Positions 50,328-58,943 of a stretch of 64,000 bases of DNA are shown one piece after another. Under the pieces are notes generated by a model. It was not told where the DNA came from. It made no database searches and saw nothing but the letters and a program-made list of their open reading frames with translations. The first letter of the stretch is position 1. Every line of letters starts with the position of its first letter. The position numbers and the translations under genes were made by a program. The DNA lies in assembly GCA_036013505.1 (NCBI GenBank), contig CP107851.1, positions 9,844,001-9,908,000 on the forward strand. Direction: 5' to 3'. This DNA comes from Streptomyces sp. NBC_00510. GTDB taxonomy: Bacteria > Actinomycetota > Actinomycetes > Streptomycetales > Streptomycetaceae.

Positions 50328-51230
50328 ATGGAACTCAGACAGCTACGTCACTTCCTGGCGTTGGTCGAGGAACGCAGCGTCACTCGCGCCGCCAAGCGCG
50401 AGCTCATTGTGCAGTCAGGCTTGTCGAACTCGCTCCAGGCACTCGAACGCGAACTCGGTGCGGCCCTCTATGTCCGCGGAACCAGGCCCGTCCGGCTCAC
50501 CGCGGCCGGCGAGGCTTTGGTGGGACCGGCTCGCCGGACCGTGACCAGCGCTGCCCAGGCGGAAGAGGCCGTACGCCACACCCGTGACGTGCTCATCGGC
50601 ACACTGCGCCTTGGCGTCTCGCTCTCCGCTCAGCATCTGGTGCCGTTCGCTTCGTATCTCGGCGAGTTCACTCGCGATCATCCCGGCATCGACCTGCGCC
50701 TGCAGTACGCGCCCGCGTTGACGATGATCTCGATGGTCGAGGCGGGAGAACTGGATTGCGTCATCGGACCCGCGGTCAGCCAGGTCCCGGGCGTCCGGAT
50801 GACTCGCCTGGCGCGAGAGCCGCTGCACCTCGTCTGCCGTGCTGATCACCGCCTGGCGGAGCGGGCCGAGGTCAACGTGAGACAACTCGCCGACGAGCGG
50901 TTCGTCGACGTACCCCCAGGGTGGACGGCTCGCCTGCTGAGTGACGCCGCGTTCGTCGCCGAAGGAATACAGCGCCGCGTCGTCTGTGAGGTCGGCGACT
51001 GGGAACTGTTCCTCGAGCTGGTCAGCGCGGGCGTCGGTATCGGCTTCGCTCCAGTCGGCCTGCGGTACCCGGTGCTGACCGCACCAGACAGCGTTCTGCG
51101 GCTCATCGCGGTTGAGGGAGTGCGTCTGGAAAGGCACATCTACCTGATGCTGCCCTCGGTGGGCGAGACCAGTCCGGCAGCACAGCGGTTCGCCGATCAA
51201 CTGCTGCGCATCCACCCCGCGGGCAGCTGA
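50328..51230 (+). CDS. LysR family transcriptional regulator
   Basis: 300 residues from ATG 50328, behind AGGAGG. N-terminal HTH: MELRQLRHFLALVEERSVTR, AAKRELIVQSGLSNSLQALE, RELGAALYVRGTRPVRLTAA; C-terminal effector domain with GTLRLGVSLSAQHLVPFASY and LVSAGVGIGFAPVGLRYPVL. Full length. Flanked by its likely operator in front and the same operator behind, before the hydrolase fragment; probably controls MFS, itself and that gene. Confidence 0.92.
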   Translation: MELRQLRHFLALVEERSVTRAAKRELIVQSGLSNSLQALERELGAALYVRGTRPVRLTAAGEALVGPARRTVTSAAQAEEAVRHTRDVLIGTLRLGVSLSAQHLVPFASYLGEFTRDHPGIDLRLQYAPALTMISMVEAGELDCVIGPAVSQVPGVRMTRLAREPLHLVCRADHRLAERAEVNVRQLADERFVDVPPGWTARLLSDAAFVAEGIQRRVVCEVGDWELFLELVSAGVGIGFAPVGLRYPVLTAPDSVLRLIAVEGVRLERHIYLMLPSVGETSPAAQRFADQLLRIHPAGS

Positions 51231-51301
51231 CCGACGCCTGTCAGCCGACGCAGTCCTGTCGACTCGGAAGTGGCGTGGCTGCCGGTGCGCTCATGCCGCG
51301 A

Positions 51302-51330
51302 CCATCTGATCGTCAGATGGACTCCATCTG
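51302..51330. promoter_or_regulatory. second LysR operator upstream of the hydrolase fragment
   Basis: CCATCTG-ATCGT-CAGATGG, then ACT, then a third half-site CCATCTG. Same dyad as 50265-50283. Confidence 0.75.
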
Positions 51331-51376
51331 AGACAGGTGCGACGCAGGCGACATCGGCGGCCACGGAGGCGCGGTT

Positions 51377-51676
51377 GTGCCGGTCGAAACGTCCATGCCG
51401 ACCGTGGACGCCGGCCGGGCGGCCGCTGCGGCCACGGGGAGCCACCACCCGGTCGGCGTCTGCACGGCCGAAGAGAAGAAGGAGTTCGCCGGGATGCACC
51501 TCACTGACCACGCCGGAGTCCGGCTCACACACGGCAAGCCCAAGGTCAACGGCGTGGAGATCCACTACGCGATCGGCGGCGCCGGCGACCTGGTGTTCTT
51601 GCTGCACGGCGTGCCGAAGACCATGTCGTACTGGCGCCACGTCGTGCCGCTGCTGACCCCGGAGGACACGGTCTAA
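51377..51676 (+). pseudogene. alpha/beta hydrolase, N-terminal fragment
   Basis: From GTG 51377 (GGAGG upstream), or ATG 51494: LTHGKPKVNGVEIHYAIGGA, GDLVFLLHGVPKTMSYWRHV, VPLLTPEDTV and TAA. This is the first strand-turn and oxyanion HGVP of an epoxide-hydrolase-like alpha/beta hydrolase; the nucleophile elbow, acid and His are absent (family about 290 residues). A terminator follows at once, so most of the gene was deleted or the stop is premature. Confidence 0.75.
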
Positions 51677-51678
51677 GT

Positions 51679-51708
51679 CCCCCTCCTTCGGTTGCCCGAA
51701 GGAGGGGG
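51679..51708 (+). terminator. bidirectional hairpin terminator
   Basis: CCCCCTCCTTCG, loop, CGAAGGAGGGGG: 12-bp perfect stem between the plus-strand hydrolase fragment and the minus-strand oxidoreductase. Confidence 0.85.
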
Positions 51709-51751
51709 CGGCTGGGCGGCGTCGCGCAGCGGAATCGTGATGCGTACTGGC

Positions 51752-52762
51752 TCAGGGCTTGAGGATCAGCTTGCCCGTGGTGGCCCCGCTTTCCAGGAGA
51801 CGGTGCGCCTCGGCGGCCTCGGCCAGGGGGAAGGCGTGTGTGGCCGGTACGCGGACCTGTCCCGAGCCGACCCACCCGATGAGCTGCTGCAGGGCCGCGA
51901 TCGCGGTGGGCAGCCGCAGCTCGAACCACGGGCCGAGGTTGAAGCCCACCACCGACTGGTTGGGGGCCGGGTCGTAGAGCCACGGCAGGATGGCGGTCTC
52001 GTCCAGCCGGCCGGGGGTGCCGCTGACCGACCCGAATACGACCAGGCTGCCGAAGGGCGCGAGGAGCCCGAGGGACTCGCTCAGCCGGTCACCGCCGGAC
52101 ATCTCGAGAGCGGCGTCGACGCCCGTGCCGCCGGTGAGGTCCCTGACCGTCTTCACCCAGTGGGGATCGCTGTAGTCGATGGCGTGGTCGGCGCCGAAGT
52201 CGAGGGCGATCTGCCGCTTCGCCTCCGTGCTCGCTCCTGCGATGACGTTGCCGGCGCCCAGGAGTTTGGCGATCTGCACCGCATATCCACCCACGCCGCC
52301 GGCCGCGGCCGGGATGAACACGCTCTGGCCCTCCTTGATGCCGAGGGTCTCGGTGAGCATCACGGTCGCGGCGAGCCCGGCCACCACGATGCCCGCCGCC
52401 GCGTTGGGCTCAAGCCCCGGGGGGATGGGGATCACATTGGGAGCGAAGGCGACGGCGAGTTCCGCGTATCCTCCGGACGCGTCCGCGCCGACCATCGCGA
52501 ATACGGGCGTGCCCACGGCGGGACCGTCGACGCTCTCTCCCAGGGCCACGACGGTGCCGGCCACCTCCGCGCCGGGGACGAACGGCGACGGCGTGGGAAC
52601 GGGGTAGTCGTCGCCGCGCCGGCGCATGACATCGGAGAAGTTCACCGCGGCAGCCTCGACACGGATCAGGATCTGTCCCGGACCCGGTTGAGGATCGGGC
52701 AGGTCCACCAGGCGCAGGACCTCCGGGCCGCCTTGTGCGGTCATTTGAATGGCTTTCATCAT
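51752..52762 (-). CDS. zinc-type (MDR) NADPH:quinone oxidoreductase-like
   Basis: 336 residues from the first of two ATGs at 52762. Medium-chain dehydrogenase fold: MKAIQMTAQGGPEVLRLVDL, VNFSDVMRRRGDDYPVPTPS, VPGAEVAGTVVALGESVDGP, Rossmann SVFIPAAAGGVGGYAVQIAK, ALDFGADHAIDYSDP. Catalytic-zinc cysteines are absent, as in quinone oxidoreductases, so it should reduce quinones or enones with NADPH. Likely downstream partner of the NmrA-like remnant. Confidence 0.9.
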   Translation of the reverse strand: MMKAIQMTAQGGPEVLRLVDLPDPQPGPGQILIRVEAAAVNFSDVMRRRGDDYPVPTPSPFVPGAEVAGTVVALGESVDGPAVGTPVFAMVGADASGGYAELAVAFAPNVIPIPPGLEPNAAAGIVVAGLAATVMLTETLGIKEGQSVFIPAAAGGVGGYAVQIAKLLGAGNVIAGASTEAKRQIALDFGADHAIDYSDPHWVKTVRDLTGGTGVDAALEMSGGDRLSESLGLLAPFGSLVVFGSVSGTPGRLDETAILPWLYDPAPNQSVVGFNLGPWFELRLPTAIAALQQLIGWVGSGQVRVPATHAFPLAEAAEAHRLLESGATTGKLILKP

Positions 52763-52899
52763 GTACTCCAGTTGGGGTGGGTGACCGGCGTCCTGCTAGA
52801 GGGCCTGGGCACAGGTAGTGGCGACCGGCCCTGGTCGAGCCGGGTTGGGACGGCAACCGGGTCTGTGCTCGAGTCGGCGAGGACCTTCATGGTTGGGCC

Positions 52900-53095
52900 G
52901 GTACTGCGACGCAGGTCGTCGAGCGCGCGAAGGGTTCCGGATATCGCCGGTGACCGGCTCGGTCCCAGCTCCGTCGGCTTTCGCAGCCGACTCGGCGTTG
53001 GGTACGACGGCTACGACCATGTGCCCGTGCTCCGGCAGCACCCGCAGTACGGGGCGGCCGCCGCCGAAACCGGTGGTTCGTGTCAGAACACTCAT
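52900..53095 (-). pseudogene. NmrA/NAD(P)-binding epimerase-like N-terminal remnant
   Basis: ATG 53095: MSVLTRTTGFGGGRPVLRVL, PEHGHMVVAVVPNAESAAKA, GTEPVTGDIRNPSRA. In relatives the start reads VTGxTGFVG; here the Rossmann glycines are partly lost, and after about residue 65 the sequence shifts frame (GTLRALDDLRRSTGPTMKVL in the next frame) and fades. Divergent from MarR with matching operators. Confidence 0.6.
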
Positions 53096-53117
53096 CTCGA
53101 TCGCTTCCCTGCTTTTT

Positions 53118-53132
53118 AGCTGTTCGAGACAG
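53118..53132. promoter_or_regulatory. MarR operator, copy at the NmrA-like start
   Basis: AGCTGTTCGAGACAG; its reverse complement differs by one base from 53312-53326. CTGT...ACAG dyad, 23 bp from the NmrA-like start. Confidence 0.65.
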
Positions 53133-53311
53133 ACAACTTCTGAGCGGCCCCCATCCATTCCCAGGCGCAGCAGATACTTTTCTGCCCACCTGTCGCAGAC
53201 AGCGATCCCCGCGAATCTCGCGGACGACTCCGAGAGCCAGCCATGAAAGGGATGGGGGCGGGCGCGAGGACCGAAGTTGTCGCAGCGCTGCGCCATCGAG
53301 GTGGCGTGTCC

Positions 53312-53326
53312 CTGTCTGGAACAGCT
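53312..53326. promoter_or_regulatory. MarR operator, copy at the MarR start
   Basis: CTGTCTGGAACAGCT, 12 bp before the MarR start codon; inverted copy of 53118-53132. Confidence 0.65.
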
Positions 53327-53337
53327 ATTATGCGAAG

Positions 53338-53844
53338 ATGGCATCGGCGTGGGAGGTCAGAGGGCGCGTATCGTCGCCCACCGCTGCGGCCAGCGGCCCC
53401 ATCAGTAACGCCCTCATCCGAGTGACGCGGCTGCACGTGATGCGGGCCCGCCACCTGTTCCGGGACCTGGGCCTGCACCCCGGTCACGAACTGCTGATGA
53501 TGCACTTGTGGGATACGGGGCCACTGCGGCAGTCCGACCTCGCAGCGGCTTTCGATACCGACTCGGCCTCGATGAACCGGACAGTCCAGCGCCTGGAACG
53601 AGCCGGTTTCGTCCGCCGCCGACCCGACCCCAGCGACGGGCGGGCCACCCTCGTCGAGACCACCCCTGCGGGCATGGCGCTTCGCCGCCAGGTCGAGGAG
53701 CTCTGGGCCGACCTGGAGGACGTAACCACTGGCGACATGACGCAGGACGAGCGCCTGGTGCTACTCCATGGCCTCGAACGGGTGGAGAACAACCTGGCGG
53801 CCCGCCAACGGCCCGATCCAACGTATGAGGTGCGGGAAACCTGA
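53338..53844 (+). CDS. MarR family transcriptional regulator
   Basis: 168 residues from ATG 53338. Core: ISNALIRVTRLHVMRARHLF, GLHPGHELLMMHLWDTGPLR, QSDLAAAFDTDSASMNRTVQ, RLERAGFVRRRPDPSDGRAT, a winged HTH with the characteristic wing DPSDGRA. Regulator of the divergent redox genes by position; two matching operators flank the intergenic region, one nearly on its own start codon, implying autorepression. Confidence 0.9.
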   Translation: MASAWEVRGRVSSPTAAASGPISNALIRVTRLHVMRARHLFRDLGLHPGHELLMMHLWDTGPLRQSDLAAAFDTDSASMNRTVQRLERAGFVRRRPDPSDGRATLVETTPAGMALRRQVEELWADLEDVTTGDMTQDERLVLLHGLERVENNLAARQRPDPTYEVRET

Positions 53845-53859
53845 CCCGCGCCGCAGCGC

Positions 53860-54393
53860 CTCGCGCGGTACCAGAAGATGCTGGCCCGTCGGCGTACGCT
53901 GAGGAACAGGCCCGACACCGGCGGTTGCCGCACGGCCCGTCAGGCCGCCGCGAAGGTGTCCAAGAAGATCGCCCGCCGGCGGCAGGACACCGCCCGCAAG
54001 TGGGCCAAGCGCGTCGTGCGCGACCATGACGCGATCGCGGTGGAGGACTTCCAGCCGAAGTTCCTCGCGAAGACCACCATGGCGCGCAAGGCGGCGGACA
54101 CGGCGATCGGCGCCACGAAGGCGGCTCTGATCGAGATGGGCCGCAAGCACGGGCGGGACGTCCGCCTGGTGCATCCCGCGCACACCACCATGGACTGCGC
54201 GTCGTGCGGAGCGAGAACCAAGCACGCACTTCCTCTTTCCGAACGTACCTACACCTGCACCGTGTGCGGAGTGATCTCGCCCAGGGACAAGAACTCCGCC
54301 CGTGTGATGCTGGTCCGGGCTGGTCTCGACCTTGCTGGTGCCGATCGTGTAAGCGCTGGCGGCCCGCTGGTCCCCAGCCCACGTGAGCCATGA
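53860..54393 (+). pseudogene. IS200/IS605-type TnpB, C-terminal remnant
   Basis: From about 53860: RRYQKMLARRR, VSKKIARRRQDTARKWAKRV, VRDHDAIAVEDFQPKFLAKT (RuvC-II Glu), KHGRDVRLVHPAHTTMDCAS, zinc ribbon CASCG ... CTVCG, and ISPRDKNSARVMLVRAGLDL (RuvC-III Asp). ATG 53878 could start a 171-residue product, but the N-terminal wedge/REC part and RuvC-I Asp are missing (family about 380-420). An inactive scar of an RNA-guided nuclease. Confidence 0.85.
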
Positions 54394-54519
54394 AGCAGCA
54401 CCGCAGCAGCCATCGGCAGCGCCATCACCGCCGTTTTGCCTGGGTTGCCTCACGGCGTGCGAACGAAACCGCGACGACGGTTTGCCCGTATCGAGCGTGA
54501 CCGCTGACATGCCGACCTG

Positions 54520-54979
54520 ACCCCCCAGCTCGACGTGACCCTCGAAGACACGGGCGGCGACCGCGCAAAACTCAACGTCCACCTCGCCGGCCCCCGACAA
54601 CCTCGGCCACCTGGACCACATCAGCGTCGTCGTGGACAACGACGATAAGGAACGCCAGCTCACGCACGAAGTCGACGTCACGCAAGCCGAGATCGACGCC
54701 CACGTGTGGGGCCCGTTCAAGTTCGTGCATGGTGCGGACGGTGCCGACGCGCACGGCCGGTCGGTCGCCTCCTTCGCGCTCACCGTGGGCCGCGGCCGGC
54801 CGTTCGCGATGGTGCGCACAGACCCCGGCCACTGGATGGGCACGCGGACCCGCGACCAGCGGCAGGAGGAGTACCGGGGCCACCCGGTCCGGCTCCGCAT
54901 CACCTGCCGCCGCGGGGCCGAGGAATGGGCGCTCGCCCGCCAGGTCCCCAAACCTGTCCAGATCGGCCAGCAGCCGTGA
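54520..54979 (+). pseudogene. unknown protein remnant with frameshift
   Basis: QLDVTLEDTGGDRAKLNVHL AGP in one frame, then DNLGHLDHISVVVDNDDKER, QLTHEVDVTQAEIDAHVWGP, FKFVHGADGADAHGRSVASF, GRPFAMVRTDPGHWMGTRTR in another (shift near 54595). Protein-like and acidic; no family recognised. The end runs into an HTH gene remnant on the other strand near 54950. Confidence 0.5.
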
Positions 54980-55230
54980 CGCCTCGCCGGCGCTGGTCAG
55001 GCCGGGCGTGGCCGGCAGGTGCCGCGGCGGCATGGCCACCCCCAGCACGGCGTCGGCGGTGGTACGGGCGATCGGCCGGCTGACCCCGCGCAGCAGACGA
55101 CGGACCAAGGTCACCGAGACCCCGGAACGGTCGGCGATGTCCTGGGCTGACGTGCCCTGCGCCCGTAGTCGCTGCGCCCACGCGATTGTCGGCCCGGGAG
55201 CCACCCGGGCGCTGCCCCGCTTGCGCAGCT
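54950..55230 (-). pseudogene. HTH-containing protein remnant
   Basis: Minus strand: AELRKRGSARVAPGPTIAWA, QRLRAQGTSAQDIADRSGVS, VTLVRRLLRGVSRPIARTTA, DAVLGVAMPPRHLPATPGLT, EASRLLADLDRFG. One clear HTH. Upstream, another frame shows CADYGCRLLVCRQAARRAR, like the Cys-rich start of small actinobacterial HTH proteins, so a frameshift separates them. Family not established. Confidence 0.5.
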
Positions 55231-55644
55231 CCGCGTCTCACTGGGGGCGCGCTCGTCGCGCCGCTTGCCGGCATACGAGCAGGCGGCAGCCGTAGTCCGC
55301 GCACGACGGCTGCCCATGGCGCACGTTGGAGTTCTTCGGCCTGGCGCGAGGCGGGTCTCGGCCGGGCGGCGTCACGTGCGGGAACGATGTTCATGCGGTT
55401 GCCCTGCCAGATGCTCGTGGATCGCGGCATGCGAGGCGCCGGTCGGCACCGAAGGCCTGGTGCGTGCTGACGTCGGTGACCGTATCGGGCGACTCCGACA
55501 GAGGCAGGGTCGCACCCGCAAACAGGGAGGGGACGGTCGCGACGGTGCCGCGCTGTCCCGTGTGACGGTACGGGCGGCTCGATCCGAGCTCCGTTGCTCT
55601 ACGCCGGGCACACCTTCAACTGTCTTGCGTGACCTGCGGAAACG
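55231..55644. other. 414-bp stretch without a convincing gene
   Basis: Possibly the decayed start of the HTH gene; otherwise nothing recognised before the convergent end of the TPR gene. Confidence 0.4.
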
Positions 55645-56937
55645 TTAACTACCCGGCCTTGGGGAAACCTCACGTGGGTCATCCACCGGGAAGGCGGTCT
55701 CTTCAGTGAAGCGGGCCACGGTGGCCCGCACGTCGTTTTGCATGGCCTCACTGCCGATCAGGCGGCTGACCCGGACCATGACGCGCAGTGCGGTCGCCCA
55801 GGTGTCTGCCTGAGTGCTGAGCCAGGCGCGGGAGGAAGCGGGGCGGTTGCGCAGGAGCGCGTGGTAGAGCAGGTGGCTCTCGAGGGACAGTCGCCAGGCG
55901 GCGTCGCCGTCGGTCTCGGGGTCGACGGCCGCGGCGAGGACGGAGAGGGACCGGGCGTGCGCGGGAGCGGTCGCCTGGTCAGACATGCGGGCGGAGGCGG
56001 AGTAAGACTCCTGTCGGGTCAGCACCCGGCGCAGCACGGCAACGCCGACCACTCCGGTCGCCGCGCCCGCTGTGCGGAGCACCTCGTCCAGGGAGCGGGG
56101 GTGCGGCTGCGTGAGGGTGCGCTGCTCCCGCTCCACGGCCGTCGCAGACAGCTCGGCGGCGTGGGCCAGGAAGGGCTGGGCCTGTGCGGTGCGTCCGGCC
56201 GCGCGCAGATGCACGCCCTTGCGGGCCAGCGCCTTCGCGGGGTCGCCCCAGCCCTGCTCGACGACGTGGAGCACCATGTCGTCGACGGCCAGTGCCGAGG
56301 GCCAGTTCCCCTTGGCCGCTTCCAACGCGGAGGCGGTGTCCGCGGCCATGTCGATCATGTATCCGAGGTGGGCGGACGGGTCGGTGTTCACGGCAGCGAA
56401 GCCCTCGTTGTATCGGGCCAGGGCCTGTCCGGCGCAGGCCAGCGCCTGGTCGGTGTCGCCGTGGATCCGGTGGACGACCGCGGCCTGGCTCAGGACCCGC
56501 GCCAGGTCGAGGGATCGCGGCGGCCCCTCCGCATGGACACCCCGCCGGGCGTACGCGGTCAGGGCCCGGTCGATGTCCGTCAGCGCCGATACAGGGTGCC
56601 CAGCGAGGCCGTGGGCACCGGTCCTGCGCGCCTGGACGTCAGCAACGAGCAGGTCCACCTCCGGTGCCGCGGACATGACGTAGTGGTGCTCACTGTCCTC
56701 CAGCACCTTGGCCGCCTCGTCCGGCTCTCCACTGGCGACGAGAGAGGAGCCCAGGGAATACAGCACGGCGGCGAGCTTCTCGTGCACCGCGGCAGCACCC
56801 GGATGCCGACGGAGCCGGCCTCGCAGTATCCCCACGGCCCGCCGGTGCGCGGAAAGCGCCTCCGTAATCCGCCCCGACCGCTGCGCCGCTAGGCCCATCC
56901 AGAATTGCTGGTCGGCCTTGGTCTCCCACCGTGCCAT
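55645..56937 (-). CDS. TPR-like helical repeat protein
   Basis: 430 residues from ATG 56937 (MARWETKADQQFWMGLAAQR). Repeated helical pairs with tetratricopeptide character: RSGRITEALSAHRRAVGILR, KLAAVLYSLGSSLVASGEPD, LAGHPVSALTDIDRALTAYA, VVHRIHGDTDQALACAGQAL; the C-terminal third is helical with a hydrophobic patch (AGAATGVVGVAVLRRVL). Probably a cytosolic scaffold; in streptomycetes such proteins often accompany signalling or conservon-like genes, not seen here. Confidence 0.75.
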   Translation of the reverse strand: MARWETKADQQFWMGLAAQRSGRITEALSAHRRAVGILRGRLRRHPGAAAVHEKLAAVLYSLGSSLVASGEPDEAAKVLEDSEHHYVMSAAPEVDLLVADVQARRTGAHGLAGHPVSALTDIDRALTAYARRGVHAEGPPRSLDLARVLSQAAVVHRIHGDTDQALACAGQALARYNEGFAAVNTDPSAHLGYMIDMAADTASALEAAKGNWPSALAVDDMVLHVVEQGWGDPAKALARKGVHLRAAGRTAQAQPFLAHAAELSATAVEREQRTLTQPHPRSLDEVLRTAGAATGVVGVAVLRRVLTRQESYSASARMSDQATAPAHARSLSVLAAAVDPETDGDAAWRLSLESHLLYHALLRNRPASSRAWLSTQADTWATALRVMVRVSRLIGSEAMQNDVRATVARFTEETAFPVDDPREVSPRPGS

Positions 56938-57129
56938 CGCGGTCCTCCCAGCCACCGATCGCTGTGCGAGTCAACTGCCCTTCCCGACAGCAGTGTCACG
57001 CATCTTTCAGGTGTACGGGCTACAACGTGGCAATCGCTGTTGGGTGTGGGTCTGTACGGTCTTCGGACCTGTCTCGCATTCGGTGGTGGCGGAGAGTTGT
57101 GAGGGTCGTTGGCCTTTATGTGGTGGATG

Positions 57130-57345
57130 TCAACGAGCTTGTGCAGATGGTGTTTTCGGGTCCGCCCCGCTGGTCATGGAGGATGTGGCCGGCGAGGGTG
57201 AGCGGATCGTGGTGCGGGCCCGGACGCCGTTGGACACCGCGGTCTGCCAGGTGTGCCGGGCCTCGTCGGGTCGGGTGCACGGCTATCACTGGCGGACGGT
57301 GGCCGACGTTCCGGTCGACGGGCGGTCCCGTACTCGGTCCCACTC
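57130..57345 (+). pseudogene. ISL3 family transposase N-terminal fragment
   Basis: LVMEDVAGEGERIVVRARTP, LDTAVCQVCRASSGRVHGYH, WRTVADVPVDGR: the zinc-ribbon N-terminal domain of ISL3 transposases (CxxC plus GYHxRxVADxPxxGR). An upstream start and all of the catalytic domain are missing. Confidence 0.75.
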
Positions 57346-57366
57346 ACCCGGAGGGAGTACCACCCC

Positions 57367-57614
57367 TTGAGCACACCGACCCCGTCCACCAGCCAGGCGC
57401 GCCGCAGGATCCCGTACAGGGGATGGGGCGCCGCCCTGGCCGTCCTGGTCTGGAGTCCCTTCGTGCTGTGGCGGGAGTGGAGGACTGCGAGGTGGCCCCG
57501 GTCCCCTACGCGCTGCCGACGATCGCCACCGCCGTTGCAATCGGCATTGGCGCCCTGGCGGACCGTGCCTGTTCCAGGCGTCTCGCGCGTTCTTCGGGGC
57601 AGGGTGCGTCATGA
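57367..57614 (+). pseudogene. possible small membrane protein with frameshift
   Basis: STPTPSTSQARRRIPYRGWG, AALAVLVWSPFVLWREW (one membrane helix), then in the next frame DCEVAPVPYALPTIATAVAI, GIGALADRACSRRLARSSGQ (a second helix) to TGA at 57612. Could be a two-helix protein broken near 57480. No recognised family; weak. Confidence 0.3.
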
Positions 57615-57664
57615 CCAAACGCGTGGTGCCGCCCGAAAGGCGGCACCACGCCCAACCAAGACGA

Positions 57665-58039
57665 TCAGGTTGACGGCCAGGTCCGCAGCACGGCGGCAAT
57701 CCTGGCCGCGGTGCAGGCAGGGTCCAGGAGAAGGTCGCGTAGGGCGATGGCGTCCTGGCGGGACGGTTTGACGGAGATCCCTGACGTTTCGAGGTACATG
57801 ACTCCTGTGGCGGCGGCGACGGCGAGGTTGGACCGCTCCAGCCACCGGCATCGGCCCAGGGTGTGCACCAGTGCCGCAGCCCGCGCGTACGGCCCGTCGT
57901 AGACCGGCTGCTCCAGCAACTCGGCCTGATGCCGCGCGCACGCCGCGACCGGCACGCCGTAGTCGTCGGGCGCCGGATCGCCGGCTCCAGCAAGCTCGGC
58001 CACCTGCAGGATCCAGGGGACGTCGATGTGCAGTTCCAT
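57665..58039 (-). CDS. Fic/Doc-like toxin component
   Basis: 124 residues from ATG 58039. Doc-like layout: MELHIDVPWILQVAELAGAG, DPAPDDYGVPVAACARHQAE, GPYARAAALVHTLGRCRWLE, RSNLAVAAATGVMYLETSGI, CTAARIAAVLRTWPST. The canonical HxFxDGNKR Fic loop is not seen; instead LGRCRWLERSNLAVAA occupies that place, as in the streptomycete 'Fic family toxin component' group. The start overlaps the antitoxin stop (TAATG), so the pair is co-translated. Activity is inferred. Confidence 0.75.
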   Translation of the reverse strand: MELHIDVPWILQVAELAGAGDPAPDDYGVPVAACARHQAELLEQPVYDGPYARAAALVHTLGRCRWLERSNLAVAAATGVMYLETSGISVKPSRQDAIALRDLLLDPACTAARIAAVLRTWPST

Positions 58040-58275
58040 TAGGCGGCGTCCGCCCCCGCCCCGTCCTGGCCCTGCTCAGCCTCGTCGAAGAGCTCCTGGT
58101 GCTCGGCGAGGAACCGCTCGGCCGCGCCCATAGCGCGTGCCCGCAGTCCGCTCGCGTCCTCCAGGACGAGCTGGGACAGGTAGTCACCGATCGACAGCCC
58201 ACGGTCCGCCGCTCGCTTCCGGGCGATCTCCGCGACCTCGTCGTCGACGCGCGCTCCGAGTTGTGTCTTAGCCAT
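58039..58275 (-). CDS. ribbon-helix-helix-type antitoxin
   Basis: 78 residues from ATG 58275: MAKTQLGARVDDEVAEIARK, RAADRGLSIGDYLSQLVLED (RHH DNA-binding fold), then an acidic helical toxin-binding tail ending EAEQGQDGAGADAA. First gene of the pair, as usual for antitoxins. A palindrome GGTAACA-N2-TGTTACC sits 9 bp before its start codon, suited to autorepression. Confidence 0.82.
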   Translation of the reverse strand: MAKTQLGARVDDEVAEIARKRAADRGLSIGDYLSQLVLEDASGLRARAMGAAERFLAEHQELFDEAEQGQDGAGADAA

Positions 58276-58283
58276 ACCCGGAT

Positions 58284-58299
58284 GGTAACAGTTGTTACC
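58284..58299. promoter_or_regulatory. antitoxin operator
   Basis: GGTAACA-GT-TGTTACC, perfect 7-bp arms immediately upstream of the antitoxin start. Confidence 0.75.
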
Positions 58300-58479
58300 G
58301 CCTTCGGCGAGGTCACCCCCAGCAGGACCACAGGACCCCTCTTGCAGGAAATCCGGCCCGCCCGCCACACCAGGCCCCCTGCCATCGCAGGGACCTGGTA
58401 TACCCCCCTGCCATCGCCACACCCGCCCGGCAGCCCAGCCGCAGGGCGGCGCGCCCGTGGCCGCGGCATGGCCCCACCA

Positions 58480-58943
58480 GCTCACGGGGGCGGCTGGTAC
58501 ACCCGCAGTCCAAACGCCACAATCGCCTGGCCCGATTTCTGGCTAATGCCCTGGATTCTGCGGCGTCGCCGGAATGGAACGCGGACACGGACTTTGATGT
58601 CCGGCTGCAGGATGTTCCGCTGACGAACCGCCGTCCGGACGTCGTGGTGTACCGGGCAGACACGATCGACATCACCCCCACGAGGCCGGGGCATGTGCTT
58701 CTGGTTGTGGAGGTGGTCTCGCCCGGCTCGGAGACAACCGACCGGATCGTGAAGATGGAGCAGTACGCCAAGGCTGGGATCTCCTTCTACTGGCGTGTGG
58801 AGCAGACAGCCAACGGGGTACCTCTGGTGTATACCTACGTGCTCGATCCAGCAGTCGGGCTCTATCGCGACGGCGATGTCTTCACCGACGTCGTGAAGAC
58901 CGCAGTTCCTTTCCCGCTCGAGATCGGCCTCAGCTCGATCTGA
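58480..58943 (+). pseudogene. Uma2 family (DUF820) endonuclease-like protein, 5'-truncated
   Basis: In-frame from about 58480 without a start codon: GRLVHPQSKRHNRLARFLAN, ALDSAASPEWNADTDFDVRL, QDVPLTNRRPDVVVYRADTI, GHVLLVVEVVSPGSETTDRI, VKMEQYAKAGISFYWRVEQ. The PD-(D/E)XK core RPDVVVY ... VEVVSPGS ... K is present. About 40 N-terminal residues are missing. GTG 58644 gives only a fragment. Confidence 0.75.

Noticed and set aside
51692-53119. 475-codon open frame on the plus strand
   Set aside because: Antisense shadow of the quinone oxidoreductase gene.
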